64,000 nt of DNA from CAVQYV01 sp963718295 [NCBI: uncultured Methylomirabilota bacterium] (GCA_963718295.1 CAVQYV010000008.1:186001-250000); one strand, 5' to 3'; shown: positions 53,086-62,313, counted from the stretch's first letter. The notes: a model not told the origin generated them from the sequence alone. Made by a program: numbers and translations.

Positions 53086-53997
53086 TTGAAAGGATCGATT
53101 CATTCTTACATGAAGTTGGGAACCGTCCTCGGAATGTCGTTTCCCGAGGCAACCCAGGGAGGAGAGGCTTTCCTGGGGGCACTGAAGAGGATTGTAAAGG
53201 ACGATTTCTTCTCGGTTGTGGAGATGGAGAAGGTGAAGGAGGAGTCCATTCGCAAAAGGGCCATGGAATTCATCTCCCAGTCACGGCTGGAGGTAGGCTT
53301 TTCAGGCGCCGCCGCCCTCATGCAGGGAAAGTACAATCTCAATGCCTTTGAGGAAGGAAAGCGGAATGGGGCGGTAGAGGTAGCCATTGCCTCCTATGAG
53401 GATGCCAGAGGGATGGGAGCACACTTCCTGGGCCTGATCAGTGGCCCCAATCCTCCTGATCGGCGCGAGGAGGCGATTGGCCTCCTGATCCGGTCGCTCC
53501 GGGAGATCGGGGGCTATGCCAGGAGTCGCGGTGAGATCCCCATCTTCCTGGAGACCTTCGACTGTGCAATCGACAAATGCTGCCTCATCGGTCCCTCCCC
53601 CGATGCGCTCCGGGTCGCCCAGGAGGTGAAGAAGGAATATCCCCGATTCGGCTTGATGTTGGATCTATCCCACCTGCCCCTCCTCCGTGAGAGTCCCCCG
53701 GATACACTCCGCCTCTTGAGCGGCCACATCGGCCACATTCATCTGGGCAACTGCGTGCTTTCCGACCCGAAGAATGCGGCTTATGGGGACAGTCACCCTC
53801 CCTTTGGAATTGCGGGGGGAGAAAACGATGTGGAGGAGGTGACGAGCTTCTTGAAGGCCCTCTTCGAGATCGGCTACTTGAGAGAGGGCCAGAGACCTCG
53901 GGTCTCCCTGGAGGTGAGGCCGAGACCCGGAGATGATCCGGGTCTGGTTTTGGCCGGGAGCAAGCGGGTCCTCCTGGAGGCTTGGGCCCGGGTCTGA
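53086..53997 (+). CDS. TIM-barrel sugar isomerase/epimerase-like protein
   Basis: 303 residues from a TTG start (AAAGGAGG seven bases upstream; no ATG fits). AP endonuclease 2/xylose isomerase-like fold: GEIPIFLETFDCAIDKC (metal Glu), GLMLDLSHLPLLRES (Asp, His), HIGHIHLGNCVLSD (His), and VSLEVRPRPGD (Glu). These acidic/His residues are the usual metal site. Substrate unknown; placement after the liv genes suggests work on the imported compound or its product. Confidence 0.75.
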   Translation: MKGSIHSYMKLGTVLGMSFPEATQGGEAFLGALKRIVKDDFFSVVEMEKVKEESIRKRAMEFISQSRLEVGFSGAAALMQGKYNLNAFEEGKRNGAVEVAIASYEDARGMGAHFLGLISGPNPPDRREEAIGLLIRSLREIGGYARSRGEIPIFLETFDCAIDKCCLIGPSPDALRVAQEVKKEYPRFGLMLDLSHLPLLRESPPDTLRLLSGHIGHIHLGNCVLSDPKNAAYGDSHPPFGIAGGENDVEEVTSFLKALFEIGYLREGQRPRVSLEVRPRPGDDPGLVLAGSKRVLLEAWARV

Positions 53998-54060
53998 GCC
54001 GCTACCCCAAAGAAGCAGAGATCCCCGGCGGTGGATTCAGGGTGAGGACGGAAAAAACAC

Positions 54061-54087
54061 GGGGCGCCATTTGAGGCGCCCCTTTTT
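54061..54087. terminator. Bidirectional terminator
   Basis: GGGGCGCC, loop ATTTGA, GGCGCCCC, then TTTTT, with an A run (AAAAAA) just before on the other side. Lies between the isomerase gene and the convergent sulfur oxygenase gene. Confidence 0.85.
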
Positions 54088-54152
54088 ATTCCATATGTTT
54101 TTGTTTGTTTCACTCAGAGTACCGATACCGAGTACCCATGGGAGCGAAGCGA

Positions 54153-55034
54153 TCAGGCCAGATGCCTCCGCCAGTTAGGATCTTCCATCATGGGACGGAA
54201 GAACATGATGTAGGGTCCCCGGATGACATGGGCCAGCACCTTCTCGTTATGGGCTTCCCGGATCTCATGGTTCACCAACACCTTGGCCAATCCTCCATGG
54301 GCCAGTTCCGGCGACTCCCACTCCGTATGGACGATATATTCCGCCGGCTTGGAGGCCGCCTCCAAGGGCAGGAAATTTCCCTTCTTTGACTTGGGTGGAT
54401 TGGCCCCCAGGGTCTGCAGGGCTTCCATCAGGGCTCCCGGCGTCAGCTGGAAGCTCCCAATGGCAGAGGCCCCGACCTCTTTGAGGAGCATATACCCCAA
54501 GAAACCGGGCGATTGGGAGATCATGTCCAGGACCTGAGGCACTCCTTTTTCGAATTCCCTCTCCTTTCCACCCTTCACCGAGTGCTCCCCCACCACCACC
54601 ACCCTTTCCGGGCTCATCAGGGATCTGATGGCTGCTCTGTCCTCCGGCGTTGGGATTGGCATTTTGGCGGCCACGATCTCGTAAATGGGCTCCCAGGGCC
54701 CCTCGACCACCATCGACAGGCAATGTCCGCAGAGCTCGAAGATCCGGTCGAATTCCTTCTGGTGGAAGTCTTCATGATCCTGCCAGGTTTTCCAGAAGGT
54801 GTATTGGAACATGGCGATGGGATTGAGCTCCTTTTCCATATGGATCTTGGCCCCCCCATATCGCCCCGCCAGGGGCAGGACTCCTATTTGCAGGCTGTTC
54901 TCATAGCCCAGAAAACCGGGGTGAGAAGCAGTAGTGATGCAGACTTTGGGGCCCACCTCCATCATGAGCCTCATGCTGTTGGCGTCATTGACCACTTTTG
55001 ACTTGTTGATCGCTACTGCGATACCGGGCTTCAT
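54153..55034 (-). CDS. sor: Sulfur oxygenase reductase
   Basis: 293 residues (Acidianus enzyme about 309). All residues known from the Acidianus structure are present, shifted by one: core Cys in VGPKVC32, iron ligands His87 and His91 (WQDHEDFH) and Glu115 (GPWEP), and the Cys pair Cys102 and Cys105 (LCGHC). Flanking motifs SHPGFLGYEN, GRYGGAK and QYTFWK are characteristic, and the C terminus has VRGPY-like HVIRGPYIMFFRPMMEDPNWRRHL. The enzyme disproportionates sulfur to sulfite, thiosulfate and sulfide with oxygen as a hollow cytoplasmic 24-mer. Start ATG 55034 with AAGGAG upstream. It is 36 bases after the redoxin gene and probably co-transcribed. Confidence 0.9.
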   Translation of the reverse strand: MKPGIAVAINKSKVVNDANSMRLMMEVGPKVCITTASHPGFLGYENSLQIGVLPLAGRYGGAKIHMEKELNPIAMFQYTFWKTWQDHEDFHQKEFDRIFELCGHCLSMVVEGPWEPIYEIVAAKMPIPTPEDRAAIRSLMSPERVVVVGEHSVKGGKEREFEKGVPQVLDMISQSPGFLGYMLLKEVGASAIGSFQLTPGALMEALQTLGANPPKSKKGNFLPLEAASKPAEYIVHTEWESPELAHGGLAKVLVNHEIREAHNEKVLAHVIRGPYIMFFRPMMEDPNWRRHLA

Positions 55035-55070
55035 GTCGGTCTCCTTTCCACCCAAACTGCGGCCTGATTG

Positions 55071-56816
55071 CTATTTGCATTCCCCAAGATTGAGTCCATG
55101 ATAGGTGCAGAGGATATCCCCTTCGTGCTCCACATACATCCCTTCCAAAGGGCAAAGGGGCAGCTTCTTCTCGGGCAGATATTGGGAGATGACCTCGGGA
55201 TCGTACTCCCACTCCCCGGTGGTAGCGGCCTTGGCTTTCTTCATGGCCTCCTTGAGCCGGCAGATATTATCGAAGCAGATGCCTTTCCAATGATCGGCGC
55301 GGAAATCATACTTCTTCAGGTCGCCGAAGACCTGAGCACCCTCGTTGAACCCCTCATAGACCAGGCTGGAAGACATGGTCGCCATGGCCACTGCGTCCAC
55401 CTTGGGATCGAAGCCGAAGGTCCCAAAGATCGATTTTCCTACGAAGCGGTTTCTGATCTTGGCGATGTCCTTTTCGTCCCATTCCTCATTCCCATACTTG
55501 GTGATGGAGAGGACGGTGAAGTTGCGGATGATTCCCTCCTGATCCAGAATATAGAAATAGTGGGTGTCGTGGCAGACATCACAAAGGGTGATCTTGCCGA
55601 TGACCTTGGCGAACAGGAGTCCCGCTCTCTCCCCCAGGGGAGGACTTCCCACGTAGATGATCTCGCCGTTTTCCAGCTTGGCCTGGTCAATGGAGACCAG
55701 CTTGGGATTGATCTCCTTCATCCCCTGGAAAATCCGTTTCCGGACCTCCTCTTCGGACATATCCAAGTGAGGCGGTTCCAGGGCCTTCCCCTTGACCATC
55801 TCCGAGGCGCGGACTGTCGTGATGGAGCTTCCCCGGAAGGAGATCCTCCCCGACTCATTGACGACCAAGACCAGCGGATCTTCCTTGGCCCCGATGGTCG
55901 CCCGGAGGCTCTGTTCGCGGTCCGTGAGGAGGCCCGCCTGGGCTCCCAATGCCTCGCGGATCGCCTTTTCGGGAAGGGCCGAATTGGGCAGGACGAAGGT
56001 CGTCAACTTATCCCCCAATTCGGCGGTGATCTCTTTGAGGACCTTCACCTGATTGGCGTTATTGCGCAGATCCTCGGCGTTAGAATAGGTGGTGGCCGCC
56101 GGCAGGTAGAGCAATAGATATTTGTCCTTGTACTGGCTCAGGCGGGTGCTCTGCATAGCTGCCGTCGCCTCCGAGTCGGGGATTTTGTTCCCCACCTCGT
56201 AGCCGACCATCTCTCCCCTCAGTGCCTTTCGGATCTCCCGCAGGTAGGGCTGCGGCGATTCGACGCCCCCCCGATGATAATCGATGATGAACCGCTTTCC
56301 CCCTTCGCCAAAGGCGATGACGTAGGTATGAGGTGTGGCTGCCGGACTCCCGATGGTAGCGAAGGCCTTCTTTTCCAAATCGGACAGGACAGGATAGGTC
56401 GCTCCGAAATTCTGCTTGAAGTCCTTGATCTCCTCCGGGGTTCCCTTCACCGCAATCCCCACCATTCTGACCTTCTCCGCCAAAACCGAATCTTTCTTTA
56501 CGGCGTCCAACAGAGCATTGAAGATCTCAACTTGCTCTCGGCAGGTATGGCAGTAGACATTGAGGAACTCAATCAGCACCACATCATGCTTCAGATCCTT
56601 GACCGAAATGGTTCCTCCGGCGGGGACTCCCAGATAGGCGGAATCCTCAGGGGAGAGGTTATTCTCCAAGGTGAAATCCGGGAAGGGATCTCCGGGTCCC
56701 AGGGGCTTATAAGCCTTTTGGGCCCAGCCGGAATGGAAGGGAAACAGCACAAAGAACAAAAAGAGAACGGCCGCTAAGGCCACAGTGCTGCTCAGGATAG
56801 AACTCCTCTCTCGCAT
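55071..56816 (-). CDS. Exported redoxin fused to FMN-binding-like domains
   Basis: 581 residues. Signal peptide about 1-32 (GWAQK). Residues ~38-205 are a TlpA/AhpC-like thioredoxin fold with PGDPFPDFTLEN and the redox motif YCHTCREQVEIF. A second thioredoxin-like stretch follows (YLLLYLPAATTYSNAEDL ... SFRGSSITTVRA). Around 400-490 the sequence TLCDVCHDTHYFYILDQEGIIRNFTVLSITKYGNEEWDE and FDPKVDAVAMATMSSSLVYEG resembles the FMN-binding domain of RnfG/NqrC-type proteins, with VAMATMSSS in place of the flavinylation SGAT(S/T) box. The C terminus has a Cys-containing CPLEGMYVEHEGDILCTYHGL. First SOR-linked partner of this form that I can name no family for. Confidence 0.65.
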   Translation of the reverse strand: MRERSSILSSTVALAAVLFLFFVLFPFHSGWAQKAYKPLGPGDPFPDFTLENNLSPEDSAYLGVPAGGTISVKDLKHDVVLIEFLNVYCHTCREQVEIFNALLDAVKKDSVLAEKVRMVGIAVKGTPEEIKDFKQNFGATYPVLSDLEKKAFATIGSPAATPHTYVIAFGEGGKRFIIDYHRGGVESPQPYLREIRKALRGEMVGYEVGNKIPDSEATAAMQSTRLSQYKDKYLLLYLPAATTYSNAEDLRNNANQVKVLKEITAELGDKLTTFVLPNSALPEKAIREALGAQAGLLTDREQSLRATIGAKEDPLVLVVNESGRISFRGSSITTVRASEMVKGKALEPPHLDMSEEEVRKRIFQGMKEINPKLVSIDQAKLENGEIIYVGSPPLGERAGLLFAKVIGKITLCDVCHDTHYFYILDQEGIIRNFTVLSITKYGNEEWDEKDIAKIRNRFVGKSIFGTFGFDPKVDAVAMATMSSSLVYEGFNEGAQVFGDLKKYDFRADHWKGICFDNICRLKEAMKKAKAATTGEWEYDPEVISQYLPEKKLPLCPLEGMYVEHEGDILCTYHGLNLGECK

Positions 56817-56901
56817 CGCGATCCTCCTTTGCTATGCTGCCAGCCATGGGCAGATTCCAGGTTGTTATTGCATCGCGCTATCTTTTACCAGGGATGGAGG
56901 A

Positions 56902-58065
56902 TCAAGTCAACACGCTTTGTATCCGGCCCTGACGTATCGTATGCACCAGGGCCAACTTTCCCCTCCCCTCCAGGGTGTGTCCATAATAGTCCTGGAAGGT
57001 CACCAGCCCCTCTTCCCATCGGAAGATGGCGATATCCGCTGGCTCGTTCACGGCGATTCCCTTCACTCGATCCGCCCAGCCTGCCACCGTCAAGGGATTG
57101 CGGGTTACCATCGGCAACGCCTCCTCAAGGCTGAGGCCGAAATTCAAGAACTTGGAGATCGTGGTGGGGAGGTCGATGACCATCTCCTTCATGTTTTGAG
57201 AGCTCAAATCCGTGCTGATGATATCCGGTGAGAATCCCTGCTCCAAGGCGGCCTGGATGACCGAGAAATCCGTGTGGAACCGGGCCAGCCCCACATCCAT
57301 CCAAACCCCCCGCCGGCGGGCCTCAAGGAATTCTTCCCTCACCTTCCCATCGCTGTCGATCAGCGCCCCGGGCCCGGGATGAAAGATGTGGGTCAGGATG
57401 TCGCCCTCCCGCAGGTAGGGAAGGATCTCTCGAAGGGAGGGGGGCGATGGTGCCAGATGCACCATGAGGGGCAAATTCGTTCGATCCGCGAGCTGGCGGG
57501 CCAGATCGAGCGCTGCCAGGGAGCTAAGGCCATGATAGGCCCGCATCTTGATCCCCACTATGAGATCTCGATTCTCCTCGACGGTCTGGAGGGCGGACGG
57601 CACATGGGCCAGGGGAGTGTGGTCCAGCTCTTTCACCGCCAGACCAGGCCTTCCCTCAGTGGCCAGCCCTATGGAGGAGATGTTGAGAAAGGCCAGGATG
57701 CGGAAGGCGGAGGGTTCGATGACGGACTTTCGGAAGGATAGAAAGCTGCAAGAGCCCGCGCTGCCTCCATCGATGAGGGTAATCACGCCCGAGCGGCGGG
57801 CCAGCGATTCTGGCTCCACACTGACCAGGGTCCCCGGCCAGAAGACATGGCAATGGAAGTCCACCAGGCCAGGGAATACCCAACCTCCATCCACCTCCAG
57901 GACCTCCTTTGCCTCGAAGGATGGGATGTTCTTGTCTACACGGATAATCCGTCCTTTCCAGATCCCTATGTCATATGGGCCGTCCAAACCACTGATCGGG
58001 TCCAATACCTTCCCGCCCCTGATCAGCAGGTCAAATTCTTTCCTTCCCTCTCTGTCCTCGGCCAT
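56902..58065 (-). CDS. Amidohydrolase/deacetylase-family metallohydrolase
   Basis: 387 residues. N-terminal urease-like beta domain (FDLLIRGGKVLDPISGLDGPYDIGIWKGRI), metal motif VDFHCHVFWPG, carboxylated-Lys region IVGIKMRAYHGL, LPLMVHLAPSP and DILTHIFHPG with metal His residues, and the final Asp region ISTDLSSQNMKEM; the C terminus returns to the beta domain (IAVNEPADIAIFRWEEG). Closest to the EF_0837/AHA_3915-type amidohydrolase/deacetylase group related to dihydroorotase. It is 85 bases upstream of the redoxin gene on the same strand, so possibly one transcript with sor. Substrate unknown. Confidence 0.8.
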   Translation of the reverse strand: MAEDREGRKEFDLLIRGGKVLDPISGLDGPYDIGIWKGRIIRVDKNIPSFEAKEVLEVDGGWVFPGLVDFHCHVFWPGTLVSVEPESLARRSGVITLIDGGSAGSCSFLSFRKSVIEPSAFRILAFLNISSIGLATEGRPGLAVKELDHTPLAHVPSALQTVEENRDLIVGIKMRAYHGLSSLAALDLARQLADRTNLPLMVHLAPSPPSLREILPYLREGDILTHIFHPGPGALIDSDGKVREEFLEARRRGVWMDVGLARFHTDFSVIQAALEQGFSPDIISTDLSSQNMKEMVIDLPTTISKFLNFGLSLEEALPMVTRNPLTVAGWADRVKGIAVNEPADIAIFRWEEGLVTFQDYYGHTLEGRGKLALVHTIRQGRIQSVLT

Positions 58066-58223
58066 GCCTCAGCTCCTTTCTCGTTTTAATCGCCGCAAAC
58101 CCGGCTCATTGTATTCGATTTCGCTTCGGAGGGGAAGTCACTTTATGGGAAGGACAGGATGGCGTTCTAACCCAGGGAATCAGCAGAGGGGACCTGCCCA
58201 GAACATCCAGGGCATCTTTTCTG

Positions 58224-58253
58224 TTGACAGGCTTTGTCCCCCTGCGTTATAAG
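58224..58253 (+). promoter_or_regulatory. Promoter of the aromatic leader and shikimate genes
   Basis: TTGACA 58224-58229, 18-base spacer, TATAAG 58248-58253. Start near 58260, about 40 bases before the leader peptide. Confidence 0.75.
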
Positions 58254-58299
58254 AAGCGCGGATGGACTGGTTTCTATACCTAAGGAGTCGGAGGAAACG

Positions 58300-58362
58300 G
58301 TGAAAGACTGGTGCGCAATTTCGGGGCTCGGCTACCTCTTCTGGTACTATTACTATAGCTGA
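58300..58362 (+). CDS. Aromatic-rich leader peptide (attenuator)
   Basis: 20 codons from GTG 58300 to TGA 58360-58362, too short for routine gene calling. The peptide is [20 protein letters not shown]: eight of 20 residues are Trp, Phe or Tyr, with FWYYYY in a row. GGAGTCGGAGG ends seven bases upstream, so it should be translated. A strong intrinsic terminator follows 30 bases after the stop, and the first aromatic-pathway gene 144 bases after. Scarce charged tRNA-Tyr, -Trp or -Phe would stall the ribosome and prevent the terminator, the classic attenuation logic. Confidence 0.85.
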   Translation: MKDWCAISGLGYLFWYYYYS

Positions 58363-58391
58363 GCCTACCTGCGCCCGTTTGCGCCTGTCGA

Positions 58392-58431
58392 GGGCCGTGG
58401 GTAGGGAAAGACCCACGGCCCTTTCTGTTTT
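58392..58431 (+). terminator. Attenuator terminator
   Basis: Perfect 11-bp stem GGGCCGTGGGT / ACCCACGGCCC, 8-base loop, then TTTCTGTTTT. Alternative pairing is available: GCGCCC at 58371-58376 can pair with the GGGC of the left arm, and GGGCTC within the leader (58324-58329) with GAGCC just after its stop (58361-58365). Confidence 0.85.
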
Positions 58432-58505
58432 GCCAACTGAGCCGTGGGAGGTCATCTTCCGCGGCTTTTCATTTTGCCTTCATGTTCTTGAAAGGAGGAG
58501 GAGCG

Positions 58506-59306
58506 ATGATTGGAAAGCAGATCAGGATGGAGAGGATCGTTGAACGCAACTCGGGGAAGACGGTCATGATCCCGATGGATCATGGAATCACCCTGGGCCC
58601 GATCCCTGGCCTTATCGACATGAAGCGTACGGTGGATGCGGTGGCCTCCGGGGGCGCCAATGCGATTATCATCCACAAGGGGCTGGTGACGGCTGGCCAC
58701 CGGGGCAAAGGTCAAGACATCGGCCTCATCGTCCATCTTTCCGCGAGTACGGCCCTGGCGCCGGACCCGAACTCCAAGATGCTGGTTTGCGGCGTGGAGG
58801 AGGCCATCAAACTCGGGGCTGACGCGGTTTCCATCCATGTCAACATCGGGGCCAGCGACGAGAAGGAGATGTTGAGGGACTTCGGCATGGTTGCTCAAAA
58901 GGCGGCGGAGTGGGGATTTCCCCTGGTGGCGATGGTCTACACCCGGGGGGCCAAGATCAAGGATGAATATGACCCCAAGGTGGTCAAGCACGCGGCACGC
59001 CTGGGTGCAGAATTGGGGGCCGACATCGTGAAGGTCAACTATACCGGAAAACCAGGGACATTTCGGGAAGTAGTAGAGGGCAGCTTCATCCCGGTGGTGA
59101 TCGCAGGGGGACCCAAGATGGAGAGCGACCGGGACATCCTGGAGATGGTCAAGGGTGCCATCGAGGCGGGTGCAGGAGGGGCATCCATCGGTCGAAATGC
59201 CTTCCAGCATCGGAATCCGGCAAATATCGTGAGAGCGATCAGCCTGATCGTCCACGAGAACGTTTCAGTGGATGAGGCCTTGAAGGCCCTCGGAGGCAAA
59301 AGATGA
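58506..59306 (+). CDS. 2-amino-3,7-dideoxy-D-threo-hept-6-ulosonate synthase
   Basis: 266 residues, a DhnA-type class I aldolase barrel. [16 protein letters not shown] (conserved Asp-His), [21 protein letters not shown], the Schiff-base Lys in [11 protein letters not shown], and [18 protein letters not shown]. Homologous to archaeal ADH synthase, which joins 6-deoxy-5-ketofructose phosphate to aspartate semialdehyde as first step of the alternative shikimate entry; it is also related to LsrF and FBA, but the next gene settles the role. Start ATG 58506 after AAAGGAGGAGGAG. Overlaps the next gene by four bases. Confidence 0.88.
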   Translation: MIGKQIRMERIVERNSGKTVMIPMDHGITLGPIPGLIDMKRTVDAVASGGANAIIIHKGLVTAGHRGKGQDIGLIVHLSASTALAPDPNSKMLVCGVEEAIKLGADAVSIHVNIGASDEKEMLRDFGMVAQKAAEWGFPLVAMVYTRGAKIKDEYDPKVVKHAARLGAELGADIVKVNYTGKPGTFREVVEGSFIPVVIAGGPKMESDRDILEMVKGAIEAGAGGASIGRNAFQHRNPANIVRAISLIVHENVSVDEALKALGGKR

Positions 59307-60295
59307 AGCAGGTCTGGGCCAAGATTGTGCCCTGGAGCCCTGATCTGGCAGCTGCCGCCTTGGAGGCCGGAGCGGATGCCGTCCTCATCCCTCCTGGTCT
59401 TGAAAAAGAGATGAGGCAGATGGGGGTGATCCAGGTCATCGCGGCCGAGGGAGACCTTCGGCTGGGAGAGCAGGTGGTGGAGTGGGAGATCCGGGGAAAG
59501 GAGGATGAGGAAGAGATCCTGAAGCGGAGCCGATTCGCGACCGTAATCATCCGGAGTCGGGATTGGACCATCATCCCCCTGGAGAACCTCATCGCCCAGA
59601 CCCAAAATCTGGTGGTAGAGGTCTCCAATCTGGCCCAGGCCAAGACCATGCTCTCGGTCCTGGAAAAAGGCGTGGATGGAGTGCTCCTCGACATCCCCGA
59701 TCCCGCCTCCTTGCGATCGGCCATAGCCGCCCTGAAGGAATCGGAGGAGAAGATCGTTCTCATGCCGGCTCGCATCCAATCTTTGCAGCCGCTCGGCATG
59801 GGCGATCGCGTCTGCGTGGACACCTGCACCCAGATGGGGACCGGCCAGGGGATGCTGGTCGGCAATGCGGCCCAGGCCCTGTTCTTGGTGCATGCGGAGT
59901 CCATCGAAAATCCCTTTGTGGAGCCCCGGCCCTTCCGGGTCAATGCGGGAGCCATCCATGCCTATACCCGTGTGCCCGGCGGGAAGACCCGCTATCTCTC
60001 AGAGTTGAAGGCAGGGTTGGAGGTCCTCCTGGTAGATTTTCAAGGCGATACCCAGCGGGCCATCGTGGGCAGGATCAAGATCGAGAGGAGGCCGATGCTG
60101 TTGGTGGAGGCAGAGGCGGAGGGCAGGGCCATCTCAGCCATTCTCCAAAACGCGGAGACCATTCGGCTGATGAGTCCTCAGGGCGATCCGGCATCTATCA
60201 CCGAATTGAAAAAGGGCCGGGAGATCCTGGTGGCCCTGGAAGGGGAAGCCAGGCACTTCGGCATGAAGATCCGGGAGACGATCGTAGAGAAATAG
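59303..60295 (+). CDS. 3-dehydroquinate synthase II (archaeal type)
   Basis: 330 residues. [31 protein letters not shown], then [48 protein letters not shown] and [33 protein letters not shown] are the defining DHQ synthase II blocks. The enzyme makes 3-dehydroquinate by oxidative deamination and cyclisation (NAD-dependent). Overlaps the ADH synthase gene (ATGA). Together they give the AroFGH/AroB-independent route to the shikimate pathway, known in archaea and some deltaproteobacteria. Confidence 0.92.
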   Translation: MKQVWAKIVPWSPDLAAAALEAGADAVLIPPGLEKEMRQMGVIQVIAAEGDLRLGEQVVEWEIRGKEDEEEILKRSRFATVIIRSRDWTIIPLENLIAQTQNLVVEVSNLAQAKTMLSVLEKGVDGVLLDIPDPASLRSAIAALKESEEKIVLMPARIQSLQPLGMGDRVCVDTCTQMGTGQGMLVGNAAQALFLVHAESIENPFVEPRPFRVNAGAIHAYTRVPGGKTRYLSELKAGLEVLLVDFQGDTQRAIVGRIKIERRPMLLVEAEAEGRAISAILQNAETIRLMSPQGDPASITELKKGREILVALEGEARHFGMKIRETIVEK

Positions 60296-60320
60296 GGTCC
60301 CCCCCCGGTGGGGGAAAGCC

Positions 60321-61466
60321 TTATTGCCATCCCCTTTGCAGGATGTGATAGATCAGGGAATATAGTTTGGCCCCCTCCGGGATGTAGACGAAGAGGATGT
60401 TGGAAAAGGTGGGGGGTGGCACGCTGGGCCTGACATGGGTGAAGATTCGCAACAGGGCCAGGTGGGACTTCTGCCGTTGGGACAGGGAGTCGAAGAGACG
60501 GAGGCTCTCGGTGTGGGGGATGAAGGGGTCGGGCACCCCGTGGATGATGAAGAGATAGGCCTTCAGGTCCTTCACCAGGCGACTGGGGGAGAGGACCTCG
60601 ATATATTCGCGCACCCTGGGGGATAGCTGGGAAGAAAGCCCTGCCACCTTCTCCGGATCCTTGTTGTGTAAGAGGTTATAGACCGCCTTTCCCTCCGGGC
60701 TCAGCCGACTCACCAGATCCGCCCTCTTGCTTCCTTCCTTCCAGACCTCGGCTTCCTGCAGGATTCTTCGGTCCCCCTCCTGGCTCAGAAGGTCCAGGTT
60801 GTAGTGCAGAAATATCCACTGGGTGTACTCATCAGGAGGTTGAAAGAAGGATTGGCCCCGGTACGAGTAATGCCCGGTGGTTACGAACTCTATGATATCC
60901 ATCAGGTCATAATAGCCTCCGAATGAGATCAGAAAGTCAATCTGGTCGCGAAGGCGGGGATCGCAGCCGGCGATCAGGGTGGGTCCCGCCCCATAGCTGA
61001 AACCGGCGATCCCGATACGATCCGGTCGCACCAGGTCCTTGCGGGAAGAGAGATAGAGGAAGCTGTCGGCGATCTCTTGGATGTCAGCGGGTCGCAGCCG
61101 TAGGGACTTGAATCCCAGAAAGTCCGGCACCAGCACTGAAAATCCTGCCCGGCATAGCATCTGGGCTGCCCAGCGGATGCGGGCATCGGCCTTTCCCACC
61201 TCATTCACCCCATGCACCAGGATCAGACCCGGATGAGATCGTCCATCCCTCTGGGAATAGAGATCGGCCTCCATTTCCCGCCCACCCCCCCAGTAGTGGA
61301 TTGCCTCGACCCAGGGCTCGCGGGTGACATACCCGAGGAGGGGCGGCTTTCCGAAGCGCATGATATCCGCCATGATGAGACCGGAAAGGGCGGCAGTCCG
61401 AATCTCCTGGAAGAAAACCCAGGCCGCCAGACCGAGAAAGATGAGGGAAATCAAGGGCCTTTTCAT
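60321..61466 (-). CDS. Membrane-anchored alpha/beta hydrolase
   Basis: 381 residues. One N-terminal hydrophobic helix (about 5-30), then an alpha/beta hydrolase: GLILVHGVNEVGKADARI (oxyanion region), GIAGFSYGAGPTLIAG (nucleophile Ser in GFSYG), IIHGVPDPFIPHTESLRLF (catalytic Asp) and IFTHVRPSVP (catalytic His). Likely a periplasm-facing esterase or lipase-like enzyme; substrate unknown. Convergent with the shikimate genes, no operon partner. Confidence 0.8.
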   Translation of the reverse strand: MKRPLISLIFLGLAAWVFFQEIRTAALSGLIMADIMRFGKPPLLGYVTREPWVEAIHYWGGGREMEADLYSQRDGRSHPGLILVHGVNEVGKADARIRWAAQMLCRAGFSVLVPDFLGFKSLRLRPADIQEIADSFLYLSSRKDLVRPDRIGIAGFSYGAGPTLIAGCDPRLRDQIDFLISFGGYYDLMDIIEFVTTGHYSYRGQSFFQPPDEYTQWIFLHYNLDLLSQEGDRRILQEAEVWKEGSKRADLVSRLSPEGKAVYNLLHNKDPEKVAGLSSQLSPRVREYIEVLSPSRLVKDLKAYLFIIHGVPDPFIPHTESLRLFDSLSQRQKSHLALLRIFTHVRPSVPPPTFSNILFVYIPEGAKLYSLIYHILQRGWQ

Positions 61467-61566
61467 TGGACACGCTCTCTTTACCTATGCTACCATGCAG
61501 GGTACCCCGCAGCAAGATGGGGTTTCATCTTCGATTTGGGAACTATTGGAAAGGAGATCAAGAAGC

Positions 61567-62313
61567 ATGAGATTGGCAGACAAGAAAGCCATTGTCACCG
61601 GAGGCTCGCGCGGCATCGGACGGGCAATCTCCGTGGCCTTCGCCCGCGAGGGGGCGGATGTGCTCATCAATTACCTCAGCCGCGACCAGGATGCCCAGGA
61701 AGCCTTGGCAGAGATCCAGGCCCTGGGCCGGTCTGGACTGCTCTTCAAGGGAGATGTCTCCGACTCCGCCCAGGTGAAGGCGATGGTGGAGATGGCATTG
61801 GCGAGGTGGGGACGCATCGATATCCTGGTCAACAATGCAGGGATTACCCATATTGCCACCCCCTTTGAGACCACGGAGGAAGATTGGGATCGGGTAATGC
61901 GGGTGAATCTGAAGAGCGCCTTTCTCTGCTCCAAGGCGGTACTGGATACGATGGTCAGGCAGGGTGGTGGCCGGATCATCAATATCTCCTCTGTCGTAGG
62001 CAAATCCGGTGGCATCTCCGGCTTGACCTATGCCGCCTCCAAGGCAGGCATGATCGGCCTCACCAAATCGCTGGCGACTCATCTGGCTTCCTACAACATC
62101 CTGGTGAATGCCATCGCCCCCGCCCTCATCGATACTGAGATGCTTCGTTGGCGCACAGAGGAGCAGTGGAAGGAGACCATTGCCAGCACTCCCCTGAAGC
62201 GGTTGGGAGACCCAATGGACATGGCGGAATCGGCGATCTTTCTGGCCTCCAACGGGGGGAATTACATAACTGGCGCCACCATCGATGTGAATGGCGGACT
62301 CTACATGGATTGA
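61567..62313 (+). CDS. Short-chain dehydrogenase (FabG-like)
   Basis: 248 residues. NADP site TGGSRGIGRA, NNAG, catalytic Ser in NISSVVGKSGG, and YAASK with the catalytic Tyr/Lys, plus a final GATIDVNGGLYMD. FabG-type 3-oxoacyl-ACP reductases share all of this; substrate class is not certain, since sugar and steroid dehydrogenases look alike. AAAGGAG lies upstream of ATG 61567. Followed after 21 bases by the E1 gene in the same direction. Confidence 0.88.
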   Translation: MRLADKKAIVTGGSRGIGRAISVAFAREGADVLINYLSRDQDAQEALAEIQALGRSGLLFKGDVSDSAQVKAMVEMALARWGRIDILVNNAGITHIATPFETTEEDWDRVMRVNLKSAFLCSKAVLDTMVRQGGGRIINISSVVGKSGGISGLTYAASKAGMIGLTKSLATHLASYNILVNAIAPALIDTEMLRWRTEEQWKETIASTPLKRLGDPMDMAESAIFLASNGGNYITGATIDVNGGLYMD

